DNA of 64,000 bases from Halomontanus rarus (GTDB lineage: Archaea > Halobacteriota > Halobacteria > Halobacteriales > Natrialbaceae): NCBI RefSeq assembly GCF_017357405.1, contig NZ_CP071598.1, positions 1 to 64,000 of the forward strand. Direction: 5' to 3'. The first letter of the stretch is position 1; each line of letters opens with the position of its first letter. This document shows positions 18,383-26,851 of this stretch, one piece after another. A program made the translations under genes and the position numbers. The notes under the pieces are model-generated. The model was not told where the DNA came from. It worked only from the letters and a program-made list of their open reading frames with translations, and searched no databases.

Positions 18383-19075
18383 ATGTCGTCCGAGTCGATC
18401 ACCGTCCACCTGATCGGGGATTCCACCATGGCCGAGAAGGCGGCGAGCGAGCGCCCGGAAACAGGCTGGGGGACGCCGTTCGCCGACCGCTTCGACGACT
18501 CGGTGACGGTGGAAAACCACGCCCGAAACGGGCGAAGCACCCGCACCTTCTTAGAGGAGGGGCGCTGGCAGCCCGTAGTACGTGACTTGGCCGAGACCCA
18601 CTACGTGTTCGTCCAGTTCGGTCACAACGACGAGGTGCCCTCGAAAGAACAGCACACGACCGAGGCGGAGTTCGAAGCCAACCTCGAGACGTTCGTCGAA
18701 GAGACGCGCGAACACGGGGCGGAGCCGGTGTTACTCACGCCCATCGCGCGTCGTCACTTCGACGAAGGGGGCGACCCGAAGGACACCCATCGGGTCTATT
18801 CGGAGCTGACGCGAAACGTCGCACGGGAACGTGGCGTGGCGCTCGTCGACATGGACGCGCGGAGTCGGTCGCTCCTGCGTGAACTGGGGCCGGAGGGATC
18901 GAAATCCCTCTACAACCATCTATCGCCGGGCGAACACCCCAACTATCCCCAGGGCGTGACCGACGACACGCACTTCAGCGAGCAGGGGGCTCGTCGGATG
19001 GCCGAACTGGTACTCGAGGGAATCGATGAACTCGAGCTCGGGCTGGCTTCCCACGTCGTACGGGACGATCGGTGA
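18383..19075 (+). CDS. rhamnogalacturonan acetylesterase (CE12, SGNH fold)
   Basis: A 230-residue SGNH hydrolase of the rhamnogalacturonan acetylesterase type, which removes acetyl groups from galacturonate in the RG-I backbone. Block I is LIGDSTMAEK with the catalytic serine at residue 14, block II includes ENHARNGRSTRTF, block III is FGHNDE and block V is DDTHFSEQGARRMAELV with the Asp-His pair. This matches B. subtilis YesT/YesY in size and motifs. No signal peptide, so it should act inside on imported oligomers. The ATG at 18383 gives MSSESITVHLIGDS; the upstream open frame is Cys/Pro-rich and not coding-like. An AT-rich element (CTATATTTCC, about 18351-18360) lies about 27 bases upstream. 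Confidence 0.88.
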   Translation: MSSESITVHLIGDSTMAEKAASERPETGWGTPFADRFDDSVTVENHARNGRSTRTFLEEGRWQPVVRDLAETHYVFVQFGHNDEVPSKEQHTTEAEFEANLETFVEETREHGAEPVLLTPIARRHFDEGGDPKDTHRVYSELTRNVARERGVALVDMDARSRSLLRELGPEGSKSLYNHLSPGEHPNYPQGVTDDTHFSEQGARRMAELVLEGIDELELGLASHVVRDDR

Positions 19076-19316
19076 TCGGCCCGGCCGGTCGCCTAGTACC
19101 GTCAGTTCCGTGAACTCGTGCACACCGCCTTACCCTCGAACGAGCCATCGACGGGTACTCCCGACGCCTCCCGTGGATTCGATAGCGCACAATTGACACG
19201 ACCGAGACACTGATCGTCCAGTCCGCGGTTCTCGCACCCAGCACTCGCTCCGAACCGTGTTTCCCTCGTGCTCGAGGCGTGGATCCGCCTCGAGGGCGGT
19301 CCGATGGCTTCCGCGC

Positions 19317-19799
19317 TCACTCGACCGTCGTCGTCACGTACCCTTCGAAGTTTAGGATTACCTGCTGGGCGACGTTCCCGAAGAGCACTTTGCCGGTCGG
19401 CGATCGGTTCTGTCCGACGATGAAGACGTGATCGCAATCGTTGGCTGCCGCGGCCTCGAGGATCGTGTCAGCTTGCCCGCCGTCCTCGTAGACCGCTGCG
19501 ACAGCGGTAACCGCGAGTTCGTGTTCGGTCCCGTCCTCGCCAGCGCGGTCGGCGAACACCTCGTCGGCGATCTCTTCGGCGTCGTTTCTGGCCGCGCCGA
19601 GAATCGCGTCCGACCGATAGGAACCGTCCTCCACCGACCGAATCGCGTCGAGAGTCTCGACGGCCTGGTCGACCTCGTCGGTCGAGACGAGCGACAGTAC
19701 GAACAGTTCGGCGTCGGTCCCGGCGGCGTAGTCACCGGCTTCTCTGAGCAGGTCCCGGTGGCTCTCGGTGTCCTCGAGTACGACGAGTCCGTTATCCAT
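19317..19799 (-). CDS. universal stress protein (UspA family)
   Basis: A 160-residue single-domain UspA protein. It begins MDNGLVVLEDTESHRDLL and ends with a phosphate-loop motif VGQNRSPTGKVLFGNVAQQVI, matching the paralogue at 10213-10671 (AGRKRSPTGKAIFGDTTQ). It lies between the acetylesterase and a beta-helix protein with its own promoter, so it is probably not functionally part of the carbohydrate locus. Nucleotide binding is known for the fold; its target is not known. Confidence 0.87.
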   Translation of the reverse strand: MDNGLVVLEDTESHRDLLREAGDYAAGTDAELFVLSLVSTDEVDQAVETLDAIRSVEDGSYRSDAILGAARNDAEEIADEVFADRAGEDGTEHELAVTAVAAVYEDGGQADTILEAAAANDCDHVFIVGQNRSPTGKVLFGNVAQQVILNFEGYVTTTVE

Positions 19800-19822
19800 T
19801 GGTCCAAAACGGATCGTTCGGA

Positions 19823-19830
19823 ATATAAAT
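19823..19830 (-). promoter_or_regulatory. TATA-like promoter element of second UspA gene
   Basis: ATATAAAT on the forward strand is centred 27 bases before the ATG at 19799, the spacing for a leaderless transcript. Confidence 0.6.
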
Positions 19831-19920
19831 CTATCGGGCGAGTGGCTCGTTCGATCTGCGCTCGAATCCGATCGCGACGCCTCGGTCGCCGTCGGCCGTC
19901 ACCTCACCGTTCGCGGACGC

Positions 19921-21597
19921 TCAGACCTGCGTGAACGTCCACCGCTGGTGAGACCCGCCGTTGTCCGTCCACTGCTGGACGTTCGCCCCCTCGTCGGTCG
20001 AGGCGGCGTCGACCTCCGCGAGTTTGCCGCTCTCGACCGACTCGATCGCGTACTCGCCGTTGCCCTCGTCGACGACGTACCACCGCTGGTTGGCCGCGCC
20101 GCCGTCTTCCCACTGGATGATGTCGGCCCCGTCGTCGCTCGAGGCGCCGTAGACGTCCATCACCTTGCCGCTGTTGACGTTCTCGAAGCGGTACTCGCCG
20201 CCGCCCGTGTCCTCGACGTACCACTCCTGGCAGGCGTGGCCGGTGTCCGACCACTGCTGGACGGTGTCGCCGTCGCTCGTCCCCGCGGCGTTGACCTCGA
20301 GGAACTGGCCGCTGTTGGCGTTGGTCACTCGGTACGTACCGGTCGAGATCGTCCCGCCGCCGGAGCCGCCGTCGCCGCAGTAGGAGTTACCGCTGACGGT
20401 CGTACTCGAGGCGTAGGTCTCGATATCGGTTCCGTTGTTACAGAAGTCGTTGTTCGTGATCGCGTTACTCTCCGTATCCGGTCCGGTCTCGTACACGCCG
20501 TAGTCGTTGCCCTCGATCTGGAGGTTCTCGATCGTGACGTCTCGCGTGTGGTGGTGATCGTCGGAACTCCGCGAGTCGATCCGGATCCCTTCGCCCACGT
20601 TGCCCGTGATCGAACCGCCACTGATAGTCGTGTTCCGGGTGTCCTGAATGAGCGCGCCGGCTTCACAGCTCTCGAGGGAGACGTTCGAGATCGTGATGCC
20701 GTGACTGCCGGAGACGGTGAAGATCCCGCGTCCGCAGTCGACGGCGTCGACCCGATCGACGGTGATGTCCGGCCCGGCATCGTTCGCACACCGGAAGCCC
20801 GCGTAGCCGCCGCCCTCGTCCGCGCGGGTCGCGTCGACGTGACCGACCGTCGCGTACGCGGTATCGTTGAGTAACAGGCCGCAGCCGCCCGTGTCGTAGG
20901 TTTCGACAGTTCCGATGTCGATGTCGTCGACGCCGTAGGTCTCGACCGCGTGCGTGCCCGATCCGGAGACGTAGGCGTAGTCGAGCGAGACGTTTTGCGT
21001 TCGCGGGCCGCCCCGACCGTCGATCCGGATGCCGAGCCCGTCCGAGAGGTCCATGTTGACGTTCCCGATGGTGACGTCAGAGCAGTGCGAAATCCGGATT
21101 CCGTAACGGGGATTGCCCGTCACGTTCAGCCGCGGAATCTCGATCGACTCGACGTTCCGCGCCCGGACCGGGATGATCCACGGCTCGCCGCTGTCGTTCA
21201 CGTCGATCGACCCCGGAACGTCGAGGGTCGTGTAACTCGGCAGGTCGACCGCCTTGGCGCTCGAGGCCGAACCCGTATAGCCGGCGGCGTCGACCCGGAC
21301 GGTCTCCTTGGTGGTGCGCCCCGCCGTGAGGCTGTCGACGGCCGCTTGGATCGCGGCGATGAAGTCACCACCGGCGTAGACGGTCGAGCCACCGTTCTCG
21401 GCGACGAAGTCGCCTCCGCTCTCGTATACCACCGCGTCGTGGCTGTCGGCGGAGACGCTTCCGACCGCTCCAGTCGCTAGCCCTGCGCCGAGAACGCCCA
21501 GCGCTCGCCGTCTCGTGAGCGTTGGGGTGGGCCGTGAGCCGGTGTCGGCCGTTTCGCTATGCTGTTCGCTATCGTCTGACAAGTCATGTCTTGCCAT
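19921..21597 (-). CDS. Tat-exported right-handed beta-helix protein with ricin-type lectin tail (1)
   Basis: A 558-residue exported protein. A Tat signal (LTRRRALGVLGAG near residue 29) is followed by a pectate-lyase-like right-handed parallel beta-helix (about 60-400) with repeated short beta-rungs such as SDVTIGNVNMDLS and HGITISNVSLESC. A Gly-rich linker leads to a ricin-B beta-trefoil (about 425-558) with three QxW-type repeats (VQQWSD, IIQWED, VQQWTD). The helix resembles that in the proteins at 43699 and 56195: GNPRYGIRI, HAVETYGVDDI, GCGLLLNDT and IDSRSSD recur. Beta-helix folds are common in pectin lyases and hydrolases, and the lectin tail fits binding of galactose-containing side chains. 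The reaction is not known; I do not see a clear GH28 or PL1 active site. Confidence 0.8.
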   Translation of the reverse strand: MARHDLSDDSEQHSETADTGSRPTPTLTRRRALGVLGAGLATGAVGSVSADSHDAVVYESGGDFVAENGGSTVYAGGDFIAAIQAAVDSLTAGRTTKETVRVDAAGYTGSASSAKAVDLPSYTTLDVPGSIDVNDSGEPWIIPVRARNVESIEIPRLNVTGNPRYGIRISHCSDVTIGNVNMDLSDGLGIRIDGRGGPRTQNVSLDYAYVSGSGTHAVETYGVDDIDIGTVETYDTGGCGLLLNDTAYATVGHVDATRADEGGGYAGFRCANDAGPDITVDRVDAVDCGRGIFTVSGSHGITISNVSLESCEAGALIQDTRNTTISGGSITGNVGEGIRIDSRSSDDHHHTRDVTIENLQIEGNDYGVYETGPDTESNAITNNDFCNNGTDIETYASSTTVSGNSYCGDGGSGGGTISTGTYRVTNANSGQFLEVNAAGTSDGDTVQQWSDTGHACQEWYVEDTGGGEYRFENVNSGKVMDVYGASSDDGADIIQWEDGGAANQRWYVVDEGNGEYAIESVESGKLAEVDAASTDEGANVQQWTDNGGSHQRWTFTQV

Positions 21598-21898
21598 AGT
21601 CTATACTTCACCCACAATCATTTATAACTTTATAATACAAAAATTTAGTTTAAAAATCGATGTGGGGTCACCATCTTGAAATAATATCTGTCCGTGTTTA
21701 CTACCTCTTTCATCTATCTCTCAAAAGTATACCATTTGGTTATTACTGTCACTCCACAAGAGCCGAAACGACGCTGAAGAGCAAGCACAGGCGTGGTCGT
21801 AACCTCGCTCCCCTCGAGTCGACCGTCTGTAACCGATGGATCGAAACGGGCGTCTCCGCGGTGCTATCGACGGGACCGAACGGTGCCGGCCGGGTCGC
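21598..21898. other. intergenic stretch between GH42 and beta-helix genes
   Basis: About 300 bases, AT-rich for its first 150, containing the promoter of the beta-helix gene. The frame 21660-22187 that crosses it runs antisense into the GH42 gene and is a shadow. No other feature. Confidence 0.45.
21621..21627 (-). promoter_or_regulatory. TATA-like promoter element of beta-helix protein 1
   Basis: TTTATAA on the forward strand (TTATAAA with the gene) is centred 27 bases before the ATG at 21597 in a markedly AT-rich stretch. Confidence 0.6.
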
Positions 21899-23959
21899 TC
21901 AGTCGTCGTCGACCGAGAGGCGGTCGATCACGTCGCCGTCTGCGACCGAGAGGTCGAACGGCTCGAGTTCCGGCCCGCCCAGTCGCCAGTCCGTCGTTTC
22001 CTCGCCGGTCCGCTCGAGTTCGACCGTCACCTCGTCGCTCGTAAAGTTACAGATCCACGTGACCCCGTCGCGCACGGTTGCGCGAACGCCCGTCGGGAGC
22101 GCTCCGGCGTGTGGGACCGCGGCCCGCTCGAGCAGTGCGCCGATCAACTCGTCGCCGAGGCGGGCTTCGGGCTGGACGCCGCAGTAGACGACCGCGCCGT
22201 CGCCGACGGCTTTGCGAACGGCAGCCGTCTTCCCCGCAGTGATACCCTCGCTCGTGTACTCGAAGGTCGGTTCGGCCGTCGTCGGGTTCAGCCACTCGGC
22301 CCACGTTCGGTAGGGCAGGTCGTCGCTTGCGCCGTCCGCGTCGACCGGCGCGACGGTCGTCTCGAGGTGTCCGGGTGCCGACTCGTGTTGATCGACGGTC
22401 GCCCCGACGAGGTCGGCGAGCGGCCCGGGCTGTGGTTCGGGTCGGAACTTGTTGTACTCGTCTTTGACGCCCGTTCGCGGGCCGAACAGGAGCTGTCCGC
22501 CGCTCTCGGCGTACTCGGTCAGGTGGTCGACGAGGTCCGCCGTCACCATGTGCAGTGCGGGGGCGATCACCGCGTCGTAACCCTCGAGGTCGCTCTCGGG
22601 GTGGACGACGTCGACGGAGACGCCTCGAGCCCGCAGCGGCCTGTAGAACGCCTGGAGCAGCGCCCAGTAGTCGAAGTCGGGCGCGTGTTCCTGTCCGGCG
22701 ATCGCCCAGATGTTCTCGTAATCGTGCAGGATCGCGACCGGTGCGTCGGTGGTCTCGAGGCCCTCGCTGTCGCCGTCATCGCCCGCTCCGCCTTCGATAT
22801 CGAGGAGTTCGTCGGCGGCCGTCTGCGCGTCGTGATAGCCCCGATCCGCCGATCCGTCCTGCTTGCGGAGGCCGGCGTGGTACTGTTCCTGGGCCTCGAG
22901 ACAGCGCCGCCAGCGGAAGTAGACGACGGCGTCGGCGCCGTGGGCGGTCGCGTGGTGGGCCCAGAGCCGCATCGCGCCCTCGGCCGGTTGCGTGGAGTGG
23001 GGCGGCCAGTTGACGTCGCCCGGCTGCTGTTCCATCACCCAGAACGGCTTCCCGAGGATGCTGCGGTAGAGATCGTGGTTGAACGAGAGCAGGTCGGGAT
23101 TGCCGGCGCGGAGTTCGTCGTGGCTCGACTCGCCGGCCTCCTGGACGTGGCCCGTCGGGTAAGAGTCCCACGAGACGAGATCGAGGTCCTCGCCCATCTC
23201 GTAGATGTCGAGCGACGGGAAGAGGTTCATGAAGTTGTGCGTGACGAACCAGTCCTCGTTGTACTCCTCGAGTAGGTCCGTCTGCAGCCGGTTGTACTCG
23301 ATGATGCTGTCGCTGGTGAACCGCCGGAAGTCGAGGGCGTACGACGGGTGGTCTTGGGCCGGCGTCGGTTTCGGCACGTCGACGTCCTCGATGCTGTCGT
23401 ACTGCTGGCTCCAGAAGGTCGTCCCCCAGGCCTCGTTGAGTTCGTCGGCGTCCGCGTAGCGCTCGTCGAGCCAGTCCCGGAAGGCGTCGGCGCAGTCCTC
23501 GCAGTAACAGTCGGCGGTGCCGTGACAGCCGTACTCGTTGTCGGTCTGCCAGCCGACGACGCGCGGATCGTCGGCGTAGTGGTCGGCCATTTCGCGAACG
23601 ACGCGTTCGGTCTCCTCGCGGTAGGCCGGCGAGTTGAAACAGTAGTGGCGGCGGCTGCCGGCGTGTTTGACCGTCCCGTCGCGGTCGCGCTGGAGGATCT
23701 CCGGGCGCTCGTCGACGAGCCACCCCGGCGGCGACGCCGTCGGCGTACACAGGACCGCCTTCATGCCGTGATCGTCGATGAGCTCGACCGCCTCGTCGAG
23801 CCACTCGAAGTCGAACTCGCCGCGTTCGGGCTCGAGGACGGCCCACGAGAACTCGGCCATCCGGACGTACTCGATGCCCGCCTCGGCCATCTGTTCGACG
23901 TCTCGCTCCCAGCGCTCGCTGGGCCAGTGCTCCGGGAAGTAACACACTCCGATAGACAT
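21899..23959 (-). CDS. GH42 beta-galactosidase
   Basis: A 686-residue GH42 enzyme that removes terminal beta-galactose, here probably from RG-I side chains or oligomers. It begins MSIGVCYFPEHWP, the classic GH42 start, so the ATG at 23959 is chosen over a longer open frame. The TIM barrel (1 to about 385) has the acid/base glutamate in QTDNEYGCH (about E142) and the nucleophile in VMEQQPGDVNW (about E310). The cluster YGCHGTADCYCEDC supplies the zinc ligands typical of the family. A trimerisation domain (about 390-600) and a C-terminal beta domain with GVTWICNF follow. No signal peptide, so cytoplasmic. It corresponds to YesZ of the B. subtilis rhamnogalacturonan cluster. Confidence 0.93.
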   Translation of the reverse strand: MSIGVCYFPEHWPSERWERDVEQMAEAGIEYVRMAEFSWAVLEPERGEFDFEWLDEAVELIDDHGMKAVLCTPTASPPGWLVDERPEILQRDRDGTVKHAGSRRHYCFNSPAYREETERVVREMADHYADDPRVVGWQTDNEYGCHGTADCYCEDCADAFRDWLDERYADADELNEAWGTTFWSQQYDSIEDVDVPKPTPAQDHPSYALDFRRFTSDSIIEYNRLQTDLLEEYNEDWFVTHNFMNLFPSLDIYEMGEDLDLVSWDSYPTGHVQEAGESSHDELRAGNPDLLSFNHDLYRSILGKPFWVMEQQPGDVNWPPHSTQPAEGAMRLWAHHATAHGADAVVYFRWRRCLEAQEQYHAGLRKQDGSADRGYHDAQTAADELLDIEGGAGDDGDSEGLETTDAPVAILHDYENIWAIAGQEHAPDFDYWALLQAFYRPLRARGVSVDVVHPESDLEGYDAVIAPALHMVTADLVDHLTEYAESGGQLLFGPRTGVKDEYNKFRPEPQPGPLADLVGATVDQHESAPGHLETTVAPVDADGASDDLPYRTWAEWLNPTTAEPTFEYTSEGITAGKTAAVRKAVGDGAVVYCGVQPEARLGDELIGALLERAAVPHAGALPTGVRATVRDGVTWICNFTSDEVTVELERTGEETTDWRLGGPELEPFDLSVADGDVIDRLSVDDD

Positions 23960-24063
23960 TAGCTGTGGGTTCGGGCCGACCCCCGTAAACGTTCCCATGT
24001 CGGGGTCGGGCCGGTCTTCCGATCGGCCGTTGCGTCGTTCTCTCGCTCTCGCCCCCGTCCCGC

Positions 24064-25407
24064 TCACCTGTCGGCGACGTACTCGAACAGGTCGACGACG
24101 TCCGTCTGGCTGACGCGGCCGTCGTCCGTGTAGTCGAACAGGTCGGCCCGCTCGTCCCACTCGGAGAGGTTCTGGAAGTACTCGACCACGTCCGACTGCG
24201 TCACGGAGCCGTCGCCGGTCACGTCGCGGTAGTGTCCGTCGCCGTCGACGTCACAGACGGTCCTGCCGTCGACCTGTGCGGAGTCGGTACAGGTGTCGTC
24301 GTCTCCGTCACCGTCACCACCGCTTTCGCCGTCACACTCGTCGCGACCGGTCACCGGCATCGGACTCTCGGTACTTGGCGTCCCGCCGTCGCCGACGACG
24401 GGCCAGTCGTCCTCGTCCCACCGGATCCTGTCGACCATCATAACGCGAGTCGAGTACTCCGTCGTCGCCTCCGCGTGGTAGATCATCCACCAGTCGCCGT
24501 CGTCGTCCTCGATCGCCGTATTGTGGCCCGGTCCGACGAACCGATCGGTCCCCGTCAGGACCGACACGCCGCTGTGGTGCTCGTTCAGTTCGCGCAGGTC
24601 GTCCCCGTTCTGGTTGGTGTAGGGTCCGAAGAACGACTCCGATCGACCCACCTCGAGTTCGTAGGTGCTGTCGTAGCCGTCACAGCAGTGGCCGGTCGAG
24701 TAGAACAGGTAGTAGTAGCCGTTCTCCTCGATGATCATCGGCCCCTCCTTCATGTCGCCCGCCAGCTGGAATTCGGTTCCCGGCACGTAGTCTCGCCCGT
24801 CGGCGGTCAGTTCGACGGCGTAGAGGCCGTACCAGCTCCCCCACACCATGTAGGGCGTCCCGTCGACGAGCAGGAAGTCCGGGTCGATGGCGTTGGTCAC
24901 CGACAGGTCTTCGGCGCGGAACACCGGTCCCTGGTCTTCGAACGGTCCCTCCGGCGTCTCGGCGGTCGCGAGGCCGATTCCCGGATTGTTCTGGCTCCCC
25001 CACGTGGAGTAGGAGTAGTACAGGTGATACGCTCCGTCGTACCGGTCGATCGTCGGCGCCCACACGCCGGCGTCGGGGTCGTCTCGCCAGTCGGGCTGGC
25101 TCTCGAACGCCGAGCCGATGTAGGTCCAGTTCACCAGATCCTCCGACCTGGCGATCGGAACCACGTCTTCGGGCGTCTCCGTCCCGTAGGCGTAGTAGGT
25201 CCCCTCTCCGTCGCAGGTCCGGAGGACGGTCACATCGCCGAATCCGACCGGGCCCGTCGGGTTGTGGTAGTGATCCTCGCTCTCGTCGGCCGCCCCCGAC
25301 CCGCTGAACCCGATCGAACTCGAGACGCCGATCGTCCCCGCCGCTGCACCTCCCGCGATCCGTTTCAACACGCTTCGTCGAGTCCTCCCATTTCGAGTCT
25401 CTCGCAT
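24064..25407 (-). CDS. Tat-exported GH43 glycosidase with dockerin-like tail
   Basis: A 447-residue exported enzyme. The Tat signal (TRRSVLKRIAGGAAAG, about residues 9-24) is followed by a five-bladed GH43 propeller (about 40-350). The expected acidic residues are in FGDVTVLRT (base), NAIDPDFLLVDG (pKa modulator) and KEGPMIIEENG (acid), as in arabinanases and arabinofuranosidases. An Asp/Gly-rich linker leads to a pair of EF-hand-like motifs (DVTGDGSVTQSDVVEYF and DYTDDGRVSQTDVVDLF), a dockerin type I-like duplication at about residues 395-447. It probably trims arabinan side chains outside the cell. No cohesin gene is seen here. The AT-rich promoter lies just upstream, facing away from the SGNH gene. 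Confidence 0.88.
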   Translation of the reverse strand: MRETRNGRTRRSVLKRIAGGAAAGTIGVSSSIGFSGSGAADESEDHYHNPTGPVGFGDVTVLRTCDGEGTYYAYGTETPEDVVPIARSEDLVNWTYIGSAFESQPDWRDDPDAGVWAPTIDRYDGAYHLYYSYSTWGSQNNPGIGLATAETPEGPFEDQGPVFRAEDLSVTNAIDPDFLLVDGTPYMVWGSWYGLYAVELTADGRDYVPGTEFQLAGDMKEGPMIIEENGYYYLFYSTGHCCDGYDSTYELEVGRSESFFGPYTNQNGDDLRELNEHHSGVSVLTGTDRFVGPGHNTAIEDDDGDWWMIYHAEATTEYSTRVMMVDRIRWDEDDWPVVGDGGTPSTESPMPVTGRDECDGESGGDGDGDDDTCTDSAQVDGRTVCDVDGDGHYRDVTGDGSVTQSDVVEYFQNLSEWDERADLFDYTDDGRVSQTDVVDLFEYVADR

Positions 25408-25436
25408 AGTTTCGTGAGCACAGTATTCGGTATCGG

Positions 25437-25444
25437 TATAAATA
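25437..25444 (-). promoter_or_regulatory. TATA-like promoter element of GH43 gene
   Basis: TATAAATA on the forward strand is centred about 33 bases before the ATG at 25407, so the transcript should have little or no leader. Confidence 0.55.
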
Positions 25445-25601
25445 ATTTCTTCGAAAATTATGGATCAAATAACCGTCCCGAATCGATACGCGACGTCGCA
25501 GGTCAGTTCCCTCGAGTTCGAACGCACTTGACGAGACGGAATTGTCGTCTCGAACCGGTACCGCTTTGTCGGCACAGTCTGTCTCCGCAGAACGATTACG
25601 A

Positions 25602-26618
25602 GTGATCTACGACGACATCGCGTTCCACAACGTCGCCGAGCTTCGCGAAACGTCCGACGGCGGGCGTCTCCTCCAGCGCGTCCCCGAACACGTCCGCGAG
25701 CACCTGAACGACGACGCCCGGAAACGAATGCGAGTCCCGGCGACCGGAGAACTCCGCTTCGTCACCGACGAGGAGACGGTTCGACTCGTCCTCTCGTCAC
25801 CTGACGGGCCGGCCACCGCGGTCCCGTTCTGGGGTCCGTTTCAGGCCGGAGAGCCGGTGACGATCGGAACCGAGCCCGAACCGGTGGAGCTCTCCTATCC
25901 CGACACCCTCGCCGAAATCGGCCCCGAGACGTTCGCAGACCGACACATCTCGCCGCGCGTGTGGCGGCTCCGACTCGGCTACGACGTGCCTCCCGTCCGA
26001 TATCACGGCGTGGAGGGCGAGGTTCGACCACCCCGCACCGACGAGCTGCCGGACCGACGGCTCCTCACCTACGGGACGTCCATCACCGACGGCGCCTCCG
26101 CGACGCGGGATCACCTCACGTACCCGGCGCAGGCCGCTCGGCGGCTGGGCGCCGACGTCTACAACCTCGGCTCCGCCGGATCCGCCTACTGCGAACCCGA
26201 AATCGCGGACTTCATCGCGGGCCAGGAGTGGGACGTCGCGACCCTCGCGATCTCCGTGAACATGCTCGGCGACGGCTTCTCCCTCGAGACCTTTCGCGAG
26301 CGAGCCACCTACATGCTCGAGACCGTCGCCGACGCACATCCCGACGACCCGGTGGTCGCGATCACGCTCTTCCCGCTGTTCGCCGACTTCGAGGCGAGCT
26401 TGATCGGCGACGACTGGCAGGCGACGCCCGCGGAGTACCGCGAGGCGCTCCGGGAGGTCGTCGCCGCCGTCGGACGGGACAACCTTCACCTCCTCGAGGG
26501 GCCGGAGCTGCTGCCCGACGTCGGGGGCCACACGGCCGACGTCATCCATCCGGGCGACAACGGGATGATTCAGATGGGTGAGAACCTGGCGGCGGCGCTC
26601 GAGCCGTTGCTTGAGTGA
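25602..26618 (+). CDS. two-domain SGNH/GDSL-type esterase
   Basis: A protein of about 338 residues. An N-terminal beta-sandwich (about 1-150, starting VIYDDIAFHNVAEL) is followed by an SGNH hydrolase domain: LLTYGTSITDGAS with the catalytic serine near residue 160, NLGSAGSAYCEP, ISVNMLGDGFS in place of the usual GxND block, and DVIHPGDNGMIQM with the Asp-x-x-His pair. It is likely a carbohydrate esterase acting on acetylated oligomers in the cytoplasm, since no signal is seen. No ATG fits the 5' end. I prefer the GTG at 25602, where the conserved domain begins, but TTG at 25542 is possible. It is transcribed divergently from the GH43 gene and is followed by GH2 in the same direction. Confidence 0.78.
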   Translation: MIYDDIAFHNVAELRETSDGGRLLQRVPEHVREHLNDDARKRMRVPATGELRFVTDEETVRLVLSSPDGPATAVPFWGPFQAGEPVTIGTEPEPVELSYPDTLAEIGPETFADRHISPRVWRLRLGYDVPPVRYHGVEGEVRPPRTDELPDRRLLTYGTSITDGASATRDHLTYPAQAARRLGADVYNLGSAGSAYCEPEIADFIAGQEWDVATLAISVNMLGDGFSLETFRERATYMLETVADAHPDDPVVAITLFPLFADFEASLIGDDWQATPAEYREALREVVAAVGRDNLHLLEGPELLPDVGGHTADVIHPGDNGMIQMGENLAAALEPLLE

Positions 26619-26720
26619 CGAGTGGGAGCGTCGGGTCTCGAGTAACGGGCGACGAGTAACGGGTGACGAACGACGGACGAGTGACGAATGACGCGTGACG
26701 GACGGCGGACGACGGGCGTT
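26614..26720. repeat. degenerate short tandem repeat between SGNH and GH2 genes
   Basis: A run of near-copies of CGAGTAACGGG, GACGAGTGAC and GACGGACG fills the space after the SGNH esterase. Two exact copies of CGAGTAACGGG lie 14 bases apart near 26640 and 26654. It looks like a decaying minisatellite rather than a gene or binding-site array. Confidence 0.7.
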
Positions 26721-26822
26721 TTCCGCCGCGCTTCTCGAAGAACGGTCGTCGACCGATCCGGAACCGGATCCGCCGCCGGGTCGCAGTCGATCGTCTTTCG
26801 GCTCACACTGCGTCGACACACC

Positions 26823-26828
26823 TTTTAT
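26823..26828 (+). promoter_or_regulatory. TATA-like promoter element of GH2 gene
   Basis: TTTTAT is centred 26 bases before the ATG at 26852, the spacing for a leaderless transcript, and gives GH2 its own promoter separate from the SGNH gene. Confidence 0.6.
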
Positions 26829-26851
26829 CGCTCCTCCGAAACGCGACAGTG

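Noticed and set aside
21836..23275. Long forward frame (479 codons) in the GH42 region
   Set aside because: It is antisense to the GH42 enzyme, whose reverse-strand protein has full catalytic motifs.
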